Part shown: one piece after another, positions 6,982-14,013 of the stretch
Layout: each line of letters opens with the position of its first letter
How positions within the stretch are numbered: the stretch's first letter is position 1
DNA from: Candidatus Omnitrophota bacterium
GTDB taxonomy: Bacteria > Omnitrophota > Gorgyraeia > Zapsychrales > Zapsychraceae
NCBI GenBank assembly: GCA_029567025.1
Contig: JAKQLT010000208.1
Coordinates: 1 to 19,042, forward strand
DNA length: 19,042 bases
Direction of reading: 5' to 3'
Translations under genes and position numbers: made by a program
Notes under the pieces: generated by a model
Seen by the model: the letters and a program-made list of their open reading frames with translations, nothing else
What the model was told of the DNA's origin: nothing
The model's database searches: none

Positions 6982-8535
6982 TTATTGAGAATATTGAATT
7001 TTTAGATTTATTTTTTTACCGGCAATTTCTTCAAACATGGTTTTTTTGTCCATAAATTCTAATTTTTCTAAAACAAATCCCGTATCAATGGTAGCTGTTA
7101 AAATAATATCAGAAGAGCGTGTCAACCCGACTTCTAATTTTTTTATTTTTTGTTTATGCGAACGGTCTAATGCGTTAGAAATCCTTAAAATGGCGCTTAA
7201 TTTTTGAATGAGAATTTGTTTGTCTTTAGGGAGCGAACGATAAAGCATGTGCGTGTCGGCTGGAAGTCCTCGACGGTGATAACGCGCGATGCAGGCGATC
7301 ATTTTGATTTCTTCATCGGTTAAGCGAAATAAATTCAGATTAGAAATCAGATATTCTGTGTGTTTATGATGCGCGCGATTGTAAACAAACATCCCAATAG
7401 GATGAAGATAGGTCGCCAATAAAAGGTATAAAAGTTCCGTTTTTTTAAGTCCTAATGTTTCTTTAAAACCATTGAATAATGTTTCCGATAATTGGGCCAC
7501 ATGCTCCACGTGGTTTAAGTCCACGTGATATTTTTTGCAAATCCATTTAGCGATAGAAATAAGCTGATTTGTTTTATTGTATTTTTGAGAAATTTCAAAA
7601 TCGAGGATCATGTTCGTTAAAACAGCTTCCGACAACGAAGCTTCTAAAATATAGATATTTTTATTTTCGCTTAAATTCGCGAAGGTGTTTAAAATCATCG
7701 CGTATCCGGCAAAGGTTTCAGCGCTTTCTAAAGGGATTTTGTATTCTTCAGAAATTTTTTCTGGACTTTTATCTAATATTTTTTGCACCAGCTCTTCTGT
7801 TTCGGACTGATTTAACTGAAAAAATGTGTCTTGAAAACTTTTTTGAGAAAGGATTTTGGGAAGATAGGTCGTATAATTTTCATCAATCAAGATAATGTCA
7901 TCTATGGAAAGAGTTGCAAGCTCTCTTTTTAAATAAGCGAATTCCTCCTCTATGTTTTCTTTGACGGCTTCATAATTTTCCTGTAAATTCCCGTCTAATT
8001 TGCTCATGAGTTGTTTGAGTCGTAGCATGCCTAAAGGAAGCCCGACATTCATTAAGGTGTATCCTTGCGCCATGGCCGAGACATCCAGGCTTCCAGTCCC
8101 TAATTCTGCAATAAGAAGATTTTTCTCATGAATAGGATATTTGTTTTTTAAGATATGGTAAAGATAGGCATCAATAAAATAAATAACATCGCCGACGGTA
8201 AAGACTTCAATATTAAATCCTGTTCTTCGGGCCACGGTGTCAATAAAAACATCTTTATTATCCACTTCTCGGACTGCGGTTGTGGCGATAACGCGGACAT
8301 TCGTGACAGCATACTCTTTTAATTTTTCACTATATTTTTCAAGGATGGCGACGGTGCGGTTAATGGTTTCTTGAGAAAAACGTCCTTTATAAAAAGTGTC
8401 TTTGCCTAAAAGCGCGATGTTTTTAAGGGATTCCAAGATTTTTATTTCTGATTCAGCTTCTTCTGCTATTAAAAGTTTTATGGAGTGCGTTCCAATATCA
8501 ATAATCGCGGCTCTTAACGGTTCTTTTTCTTTCAT
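6982..8535 (-). CDS. ppx: Ppx/GppA-like protein with altered catalytic residues
   Basis: A 517-residue protein with the two-part Ppx/GppA layout: an ASKHA phosphatase half (about 1-315) and a C-terminal HD-like half (about 325-517). Family marks are IDIGTHSIKLLI (12-23) and ATTAVREVDNKDVF (84-97). Key acidic positions differ from canonical family members. The stretch normally ending in Glu-Ala reads TVGDVIYF (113-120), placing Val117 at the catalytic Glu. The DIGGGSTE loop reads ELGTGSLD (144-151), so Asp becomes Glu and Glu becomes Asp. The HD motif reads LHPIG (377-381), and the last ligand region reads RISNALDR (N454). It may be a weak exopolyphosphatase, a pppGpp enzyme or a non-catalytic sensor. 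It is first in the operon behind a strong promoter. Confidence 0.85.
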   Translation of the reverse strand: MKEKEPLRAAIIDIGTHSIKLLIAEEAESEIKILESLKNIALLGKDTFYKGRFSQETINRTVAILEKYSEKLKEYAVTNVRVIATTAVREVDNKDVFIDTVARRTGFNIEVFTVGDVIYFIDAYLYHILKNKYPIHEKNLLIAELGTGSLDVSAMAQGYTLMNVGLPLGMLRLKQLMSKLDGNLQENYEAVKENIEEEFAYLKRELATLSIDDIILIDENYTTYLPKILSQKSFQDTFFQLNQSETEELVQKILDKSPEKISEEYKIPLESAETFAGYAMILNTFANLSENKNIYILEASLSEAVLTNMILDFEISQKYNKTNQLISIAKWICKKYHVDLNHVEHVAQLSETLFNGFKETLGLKKTELLYLLLATYLHPIGMFVYNRAHHKHTEYLISNLNLFRLTDEEIKMIACIARYHRRGLPADTHMLYRSLPKDKQILIQKLSAILRISNALDRSHKQKIKKLEVGLTRSSDIILTATIDTGFVLEKLEFMDKKTMFEEIAGKKINLKIQYSQ

Positions 8536-8580
8536 AGGATTATCCAGAGTATTCAGATTTTGTCTTAAGTTAGGATTTCA

Positions 8581-8609
8581 ATTATAGGCGGGAAGAGCTC
8601 TTGTATCAA
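8581..8609 (-). promoter_or_regulatory. Sigma70-type promoter of the polyphosphate operon
   Basis: On the minus strand, TTGATA (8609-8604) is followed by exactly 17 nt and then a perfect TATAAT (8586-8581). The implied start near 8574 gives a leader of about 39 nt before the ATG at 8535. This is the closest match to consensus in the window. The four genes downstream have no gap larger than 6 nt, so it can drive all of them. Confidence 0.75.
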
Positions 8610-8653
8610 GTGAATTCTCTGTGACATCCTATTATTATTTCGATCCTATTTCT

Positions 8654-8677
8654 ATGGAAATATGATTGATTTTCCAT
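8654..8677. repeat. 7-bp inverted repeat in divergent region
   Basis: ATGGAAA (8654-8660) and TTTCCAT (8671-8677) form a perfect inverted repeat around 10 nt. TTTCTATG also occurs as a direct repeat flanking it, at 8649-8656 and 8680-8687. It lies about 45 nt upstream of the -35 of the polyphosphate operon promoter and is a possible activator or repressor site. Short enough to be chance. Confidence 0.4.
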
Positions 8678-8723
8678 TTTTTCTATGTTAATTTAGCACA
8701 GTTTTATTTATTAATTTAATATC

Positions 8724-8749
8724 CTCAAAAAAGTTGTAACTTTTTTGAG
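8724..8749. promoter_or_regulatory. 12-bp perfect palindrome, candidate operator
   Basis: CTCAAAAAAGTT (8724-8735) and AACTTTTTTGAG (8738-8749) are perfect reverse complements around two central bases. The right arm overlaps the predicted -35 (TTGAGA, 8745-8750) of the phosphofructokinase gene. With no gene ending here it is unlikely to be a terminator; a dimeric repressor site is the simplest reading. Confidence 0.5.
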
Positions 8750-8775
8750 ATTAATTCGCTTTTTTAAGTTATATT
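8745..8775 (+). promoter_or_regulatory. Predicted phosphofructokinase promoter
   Basis: TTGAGA (8745-8750) is followed after 18-19 nt by TTATAT/TATATT (8769-8775). Spacing is slightly long, so confidence is moderate. The implied start near 8782 would give a leader of about 37 nt. The two boxes are each overlapped by an inverted repeat. Confidence 0.4.
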
Positions 8776-8796
8776 GTTAAAGCTACTATAACTTAA
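8764..8796. promoter_or_regulatory. 10-bp inverted repeat over -10 and start site
   Basis: TTAAGTTATA (8764-8773) and TATAACTTAA (8787-8796) are perfect reverse complements with a 13-nt spacer. The left arm covers the predicted -10, and the right arm ends 9 nt before the AAAGGAG ribosome site (8806-8812). It could be an operator, or a leader hairpin if transcription starts further upstream. Confidence 0.5.
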
Positions 8797-8818
8797 GGGC
8801 TCATGAAAGGAGTTTTTT

Positions 8819-10036
8819 ATGAAAAAGATTGGCGTTCTAACAAGCGGTGGCGATTGTGGCGGGCTTAATGGCGTTGTAAAAGGCGCGGCACAAATGGCGC
8901 AAGCCTATGGCGCGTCGTGTTATGTGATTCCTAATGGTTATGCCGGGTTATATAATTTGATTGATTTTGATTCTTTGGTTGAGCTTAATGCGGACCGCGC
9001 GGATTTAGTCAACGCCAATGACGCGGGTTCTGAAGCCGGGCATTCTCGTGTTAAAGTCAAAAAAATTGCTGATGAACATAAATATGACCGTATCAAAAAA
9101 GGTCTTAATAAATTTGGTATTGAAGGATTGGTGATTTCAGGCGGTGATGATTCGGGGAGTGTTATGGTCGATCTTTCCGAACAAGGGATTAAATGTATTC
9201 ACGCGCCTAAAACTATGGATTTGGATTTGCAAACTTATTCTGTCGGGTTTGATTCAACGGTTAATCGTATTGCGCAATTTGCTCAAGATATGAAAACAAC
9301 CGGACGCACGCATAATCGCATTATGGTTATGGAGGTGTTTGGCCGTTACGCGGGACACACGGCTTTTCGCGCAGGGATTGCTTGTGATGCGGACGCGATT
9401 TTGATTCCGGAAGTTCCGACGGATTTTGATGCTCTTTATGCGCACTGCAAAAAAGTTTTTACGCATCGTATCTTAACAAGCGATGTTAAGGCTGGCACCT
9501 ATGTTATTATTGTCGCGGAAGGTTTAAAAAATGCTGATGGCTCAGAGCTTTATGATGAATCCGCTGGTATTGATGCCTTTGGCCATAAGAAATTGGCTGG
9601 CGCCGGCGCGTATGTGCAGAAAGAATTATCAAAACGCTTTAAAGCCGACCCAGAGATAAAAGAGTTTATGAAAAAATCAAAAATGTTTGTTGAGGGAATT
9701 TATGAATCTCCAGAAGTGCGAACGGTTGTCCCGGGTCATTTGGTGCGTTGTGGCGCTTCTTCTGTTTATGATGTTAATTTCGGGAAAGAAGTTGGTGCGG
9801 GCGCGGTTGTTCTTTTGCAAAATGGGATTTCAGGCGTGACAGTGGCGGGATTCAGCAACGGGAAGATTATGTATATCCCGTCTAAAGAAGCTATTAAACA
9901 ACGCCATGTGGAAGCTGAGACAGTCGCTTTTTATGAAAAATTAGGCGTGTGTTTTGGCCGCCAAGTGAATGCGCAAGCCCCCTTCCCTCTTTTTGCCGAA
10001 AAAGTCGGGAAAGTGGAAAGGTATTTGAGTTTGTAG
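8819..10036 (+). CDS. pfp: Pyrophosphate-type 6-phosphofructokinase
   Basis: A 405-residue group A phosphofructokinase phosphorylating fructose-6-phosphate. The N-terminal donor loop is TSGGDCGGLN (8-17). The two positions that separate PPi from ATP enzymes both read as PPi type: GGDDS (108-112) has Asp at 111, and PKTMD (130-134) has Lys131. The catalytic Asp is D134. The usual TIDND reads TMDLD, an unusual Leu. MEVFGRYAGH (171-180) is the substrate motif, and VRTVVPGHLVRCG replaces the common LGHLQRGG near the C-terminus. A strong AAAGGAG lies 6 nt before the ATG. PPi-PFKs are reversible and save ATP; placement opposite the polyphosphate operon suggests shared phosphate economy. It is monocistronic, ending in a clear terminator. 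Confidence 0.93.
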   Translation: MKKIGVLTSGGDCGGLNGVVKGAAQMAQAYGASCYVIPNGYAGLYNLIDFDSLVELNADRADLVNANDAGSEAGHSRVKVKKIADEHKYDRIKKGLNKFGIEGLVISGGDDSGSVMVDLSEQGIKCIHAPKTMDLDLQTYSVGFDSTVNRIAQFAQDMKTTGRTHNRIMVMEVFGRYAGHTAFRAGIACDADAILIPEVPTDFDALYAHCKKVFTHRILTSDVKAGTYVIIVAEGLKNADGSELYDESAGIDAFGHKKLAGAGAYVQKELSKRFKADPEIKEFMKKSKMFVEGIYESPEVRTVVPGHLVRCGASSVYDVNFGKEVGAGAVVLLQNGISGVTVAGFSNGKIMYIPSKEAIKQRHVEAETVAFYEKLGVCFGRQVNAQAPFPLFAEKVGKVERYLSL

Positions 10037-10062
10037 TTGTTGAGAAAAAAGGTTAAAATTAG

Positions 10063-10095
10063 AAGGCAGGAATATTTTTATTCCTGCCTTTTTTT
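10063..10095 (+). terminator. Intrinsic terminator, possibly bidirectional
   Basis: AAGGCAGGAATA (10063-10074) pairs perfectly with TATTCCTGCCTT (10079-10090) around four T, followed by more T to 10095. It terminates the phosphofructokinase gene, whose stop is at 10034-10036. On the minus strand the same hairpin contains the last codons and TAA of the converging glycosyltransferase gene, followed by a weaker U-rich run (TTCTAATTTT), so it may work in both directions. Confidence 0.9.
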
Positions 10096-11334
10096 AATCA
10101 TATCTTTATAAAGTAGTATGTGTTGAGAGGTTATTTTTTCTTCACAAAAGAATTGAAGAATCTTTTCACGAGCTCTCTTTCCTGCAAGAAATCGAATATT
10201 ATCGTTAAAAAGGAAGTATTCTATTCCTTCTAAGAAGGATTGCTTGTCTTCCGGCTCTGATAAATAGCCATTAATTTTGTGATCGATTATATCCGGAATT
10301 CCCCCTACCTTAAAAGCTACGACTGGAGTTTCGCACGCCATGCTTTCAGCGACTACATTTCCAAAAGTTTCAGCTTTGCTTGGAACGACGGTGATATCCG
10401 CGAGATTATATAATTCGCACATTTTTTTTGCATTTTTTATTTTGCCGAAGTGTCGGATTCTAATATTTTTATTATAGCGTATGGGAATGTGTCCGTTCCC
10501 AGCAAGGATTAGTTTTATATTGCTATTAAAAGTAATATTTTTGAGAATATCTAGAAGAAGATTGAGTCCTTTAAGTGGCACATTAATGTTTCCAGCGCTA
10601 AAAAATATAATTTTATCTTTTTCTGAGAATCCATACAAATTTCTTAGCTCTTTTTTATTAGAGGGGGTAAAAAGATCGGCATCTATTATGTTGGGGATAT
10701 GGTGGACAAAATGATTTTTTAGCAAAGGGGTTTCTTTTGCAATATTGGCTAACCATTGCGATGGAGTTATTATTTGAAATGGATTCTTATCATAAAAACT
10801 TTTTTTGAATAACCATTGTTTATGAGATGAATTCCATGCTAATGGAATAAAGGTTGATAATTGACAGCCTTTGCCACAGCCTGATTTCCATTTATTACAG
10901 TTAAATGAATGATAGCAGTGCCCTGTCAACGGCCACATATCGTGAAAAGTCCAGACCAAAGGTTTAGATTTTCCTAATTCAATTGTTTTGAGAGGAAAAT
11001 TTTTAAATGGCCAGTGTAGATTATGGCAATGAATGATAGATGCTTCTTTAATAAGAGGGTGTGAAAATAAAGAATTTGAGAAGAAAGAAAATTTGTTTTG
11101 AATCCAGAAAGTATTTAAGGTTAATTCTGTAATATTTTTAAAGAAGCGAAATATTGATGTTGTTGTTGATTTTGAGTTTGCATCTAAAGAGACAACATCG
11201 TCATCGTTAGAAGTTTTTTCCGCAACAATCATTTTTGATTCAATGCCTTTTTTACGTAGACCACAATGCAAGCGATAAGCGGCTATGCCTGCCCCATGTC
11301 TGAGATCCGCTGTCGATATGTGTAAAACTTTCAT
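10078..11334 (-). CDS. Family 4 glycosyltransferase
   Basis: A 418-residue GT-B fold retaining transferase using a nucleotide-sugar donor. The N-terminal Rossmann half opens MKVLHIST with a glycine-rich HGAGIAAYRLH (13-23). IHCHNLHW (101-108) and TFHDMWPLTGHC (129-140) are the acceptor-side motifs of a subgroup common in exopolysaccharide clusters. Four cysteines (C140, C146, C153, C157) form a probable metal-binding knuckle typical of that subgroup. The donor-side E-x7-E motif is E322 and E330 (AETFGNVVAE). It is the last gene of the surface-glycan operon, 11 nt after the GT2 gene; its final codons lie in the shared terminator hairpin. Sugar and linkage cannot be read. Confidence 0.93.
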   Translation of the reverse strand: MKVLHISTADLRHGAGIAAYRLHCGLRKKGIESKMIVAEKTSNDDDVVSLDANSKSTTTSIFRFFKNITELTLNTFWIQNKFSFFSNSLFSHPLIKEASIIHCHNLHWPFKNFPLKTIELGKSKPLVWTFHDMWPLTGHCYHSFNCNKWKSGCGKGCQLSTFIPLAWNSSHKQWLFKKSFYDKNPFQIITPSQWLANIAKETPLLKNHFVHHIPNIIDADLFTPSNKKELRNLYGFSEKDKIIFFSAGNINVPLKGLNLLLDILKNITFNSNIKLILAGNGHIPIRYNKNIRIRHFGKIKNAKKMCELYNLADITVVPSKAETFGNVVAESMACETPVVAFKVGGIPDIIDHKINGYLSEPEDKQSFLEGIEYFLFNDNIRFLAGKRAREKILQFFCEEKITSQHILLYKDMIKKRQE

Positions 11335-11345
11335 AAATATTAAGG

Positions 11346-12119
11346 CTAATGTTTTATTTTAAATAGAATATATTTTTTTAAGCTTCCACGGAAGATCGCC
11401 TCAATGGCCCATATAATTATCCACCACCAGTTCCATAGAGGAATATTCTTAAGGGAGCGCAGTCTTTCTAAGAGAAATTGGTTCATATGGATATTGCTGA
11501 ACCCACCTAATGGGATTATCGCAATTGGTTCATTTAAATATTCAAAGTTCATGCCCGTAGAGTATGCTTTAAAAATAATGTCATAATCAGCAATTATTTT
11601 ATAAGAAGTGTCAAGAAACCCTAATTTATTGAAAACAATTTTATTAAAGAATGCTCTTTGTTGGCAGAACATATTAATGAATAAATATTTTTTATTTTTT
11701 ATTATCCCTTTGTTTGTTTTTTTATTTACAGTCCATTTTATAGAAAGGTTAGATAACTTGACATCTCCATAAATAATGTCAACGTTTGGATTTTTTTGAT
11801 AAAAGTTGGCAATATTTGATAATGTTTTATTAGAGAAAAGTTTATCTCCCGCGTTAAGAAAATATAAGAAATCTCCTGTGCTATGGCTAATTCCTTTATT
11901 CATCGCATCATAAATGCCTTGATCAGGTTCAGAAATAATTTTTGAGATGTTGTTTTTATATTGATTGATAATATTTAATGTGTTGTCAAAAGAGCCTCCA
12001 TCAATGATAATATATTCAATATTTTTATAGTTTTGCTGAATGACCGATTTAATAGTGTCTTCCAATAGTTTTTCAGCATTTAAACAGACAGTAATTATTG
12101 AAATTTTTAGATTGCGCAT
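11346..12119 (-). CDS. Family 2 glycosyltransferase
   Basis: A 257-residue GT-A fold inverting transferase. SIITVCLNAEKLLEDTIKSV (7-26) begins the nucleotide-binding region, IIDGGSFDNT (38-47) is the first acidic motif, SEPDQGIYDAMNKG (63-76) is a strong subgroup mark, and FLNAGD (87-92) is the DXD equivalent that binds the metal and sugar nucleotide. No membrane segment is evident, so it should act on the cytoplasmic face. It lies between two GT4 genes with gaps of 6 and 11 nt in one transcript. Specificity unknown. Confidence 0.93.
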   Translation of the reverse strand: MRNLKISIITVCLNAEKLLEDTIKSVIQQNYKNIEYIIIDGGSFDNTLNIINQYKNNISKIISEPDQGIYDAMNKGISHSTGDFLYFLNAGDKLFSNKTLSNIANFYQKNPNVDIIYGDVKLSNLSIKWTVNKKTNKGIIKNKKYLFINMFCQQRAFFNKIVFNKLGFLDTSYKIIADYDIIFKAYSTGMNFEYLNEPIAIIPLGGFSNIHMNQFLLERLRSLKNIPLWNWWWIIIWAIEAIFRGSLKKYILFKIKH

Positions 12120-12125
12120 AGCAAT

Positions 12126-13223
12126 TTAAATGTTTTGATAGATGTTTTTGGTTTCTTGTACTGTTTTTTCCCAAGAAAAGTCTTTCAATCTATTCTTTCC
12201 TTTTTCTATAAGTTTTTGACGGAGTTCTTTATTATAAATAATTTTTTGTATTGCTGTTTTTAAAGATAATGAATCATAAGGAGAAAAATAGCAAGCCGCA
12301 TCTTTTGCTATTTCAGGCAATGAGCTTGTGTCGCTCAAAATTATAGGACAATTGCACGCAAAAGCTTCTAGAATTGGGATTCCAAACCCTTCATAGAGAG
12401 ATGGGAAAACGAAAGCTAATGCGTTTTGATAAAGAGATTGCAAATAAGAATCAGATAATATTCTGGGAAAAAAAACTTTATTTAAAATATTTAGAGTTTT
12501 AAAAAGATTTATTTCCTTTTTTGATAATGCTTCCCCTCCAGCACAAACAATTCGCAATTTAGGGTCTTTGTCTAGAAGAGGCTTTAGAGCTTTAATAAAA
12601 AAAATAAAATTCTTGTAGGCATTTCTGCTTCCAACAAACAAGATGTAATTATTAAAATTAGTAACAGGCAGATTGTGGGGGCTTGTTAATAATGAGTTCG
12701 CATGATAAATAACAGAAATTTTTTTTTCTTCAACCTGATAAAGGTTTATGATGTCTTTTTTTGTATTATGTGAGACTGCAATAATTTTTTTTGCTCTCAT
12801 CGCCAACGCTTTCTTCTTAAGAGATGTCTGATCCCATAGAGGAAAGTATTGGGGGAATTTCTCATGAATCAGGTCATGTATGGTTAAGATAAAAGGTTTA
12901 TTTTTTATATATTTAAGAAAATAAGTGTCGTAGTACGTTGGATGAAAAAGATGGAAATTTTGATTTAATAAAGAATGTATATTTTTATTAAGATTTAATA
13001 TTGAAAGGAGCTCTCTTTTTCCTTTGAACTCGAAATTTCTTAGGAAGAAATTATATTGTAATGACGGAATTTTTTCTAAATATTTGTTGTTTGAATATGA
13101 TAAAAATATCTCAGCTTCAATGTCGGGGTGTTTTTTAAAGCCTGAAATTAGTTCAGAGAAATATCTGGAGATGCCACCAAAATCTTGCAATGAAAATATT
13201 TGACTGTCGTAAAGAATTTTCAT
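12126..13223 (-). CDS. Family 4 glycosyltransferase, mannosyltransferase-like
   Basis: A 365-residue GT-B transferase. DFGGISRYFSEL (14-25) is the N-terminal acceptor loop, TIHDLIHEKFPQYF (114-127) a family motif, FVGSRNAYKN (196-205) the donor-domain opening, and FPSLYEGFGIPILEAFAC carries E-x7-E (E278, E286). Together these resemble mannosyltransferase B/WbaZ-type enzymes, but the sugar is inferred only from that resemblance. It starts 3 nt after the methyltransferase stop and ends 6 nt before the GT2 gene. Confidence 0.92.
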   Translation of the reverse strand: MKILYDSQIFSLQDFGGISRYFSELISGFKKHPDIEAEIFLSYSNNKYLEKIPSLQYNFFLRNFEFKGKRELLSILNLNKNIHSLLNQNFHLFHPTYYDTYFLKYIKNKPFILTIHDLIHEKFPQYFPLWDQTSLKKKALAMRAKKIIAVSHNTKKDIINLYQVEEKKISVIYHANSLLTSPHNLPVTNFNNYILFVGSRNAYKNFIFFIKALKPLLDKDPKLRIVCAGGEALSKKEINLFKTLNILNKVFFPRILSDSYLQSLYQNALAFVFPSLYEGFGIPILEAFACNCPIILSDTSSLPEIAKDAACYFSPYDSLSLKTAIQKIIYNKELRQKLIEKGKNRLKDFSWEKTVQETKNIYQNI

Positions 13224-13226
13224 GAA

Positions 13227-14009
13227 TTATTTTTTAGATATAAGTAAACTGTCCGGTCTTGTTTTGGATTTTACCCTTAATGCGCTTAATATTCTAAAGA
13301 AGTAATAATTAGGGCTTAAGCATAAAAATTTGAATATAAAGGGGTTTAGATCCCTTTTTGTTAACAAATGGAAATAATATCCGTTGGAATATAGTTTGTA
13401 ACCGAATATCTCTGATAAATATTGTAAAGATTTTTTAGAATAAAAACAAATATGTTGTCCATGCTCTCTTCCTAAGTATCGCCAGGATTGAATTTTTTCT
13501 GAAGAAATTTTTCTGGGCAGCAATTCTGTGGAAAATAGAATATTCTCCGTTTTTTTAAATATGCTTTCAATTTGTTCTAATGGCTTTTCGAAGTGCTCAA
13601 AAGCTTCGAAACATGTTGCCAAGGCATATTTTTTATTTTCTAATTTATCTTCAAACCCCTTCGCAAAAATGTTTTGGCAATAAGGGTCATTCCAGTAAAA
13701 GTCAAAACCAATATCTCTCATTATTCTTGTGAAAATTCCATACCCCCCTGCGTAATCTAAAAAGACGTCTTTTTTATTAAATAAAAAATAAATTATATTA
13801 GAAGTTATTTTTGAACATAAAATATTTCTTGTAAAGATTCCCGTATCAGATGTGTTAATGGGATCGTTGTAGGCTTCTTTTAGCCAATACGGTTCTTCTG
13901 TTTGAATAAAGCCACAATTTTTACATAAAAAATATGAAACATCATATTTTTTCATGATTGTTGTTTTTAAGAAGAACTCGGCGTTTTTTTTACAAATTTT
14001 ACAGTTCAT
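13227..14009 (-). CDS. Zinc-ribbon SAM-dependent methyltransferase
   Basis: A 260-residue class I methyltransferase with an N-terminal four-Cys zinc site (C3, C6, C29, C32: MNCKICKKN and FLCKNCGF). The SAM-binding motif I is LDYAGGYG (84-91); FEAFEHFEKP (134-143) is the usual later motif. The start at 14009 puts the first Cys at residue 3, as in related sugar C- or O-methyltransferases, and leaves a 4-nt gap after the preceding stop. An ATG at 14102 would add 31 unrelated residues and overlap the neighbour by 89 nt. It sits among glycosyltransferases, so it probably methylates a sugar of the glycan or its nucleotide precursor. Confidence 0.85.
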   Translation of the reverse strand: MNCKICKKNAEFFLKTTIMKKYDVSYFLCKNCGFIQTEEPYWLKEAYNDPINTSDTGIFTRNILCSKITSNIIYFLFNKKDVFLDYAGGYGIFTRIMRDIGFDFYWNDPYCQNIFAKGFEDKLENKKYALATCFEAFEHFEKPLEQIESIFKKTENILFSTELLPRKISSEKIQSWRYLGREHGQHICFYSKKSLQYLSEIFGYKLYSNGYYFHLLTKRDLNPFIFKFLCLSPNYYFFRILSALRVKSKTRPDSLLISKK

Positions 14010-14013
14010 ATTA

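Noticed and set aside
8724..8749. Terminator reading of the 12-bp palindrome
   Set aside because: Both flanking genes start, not end, in this region, the loop would be only two to four bases, and no U-tract directly follows.
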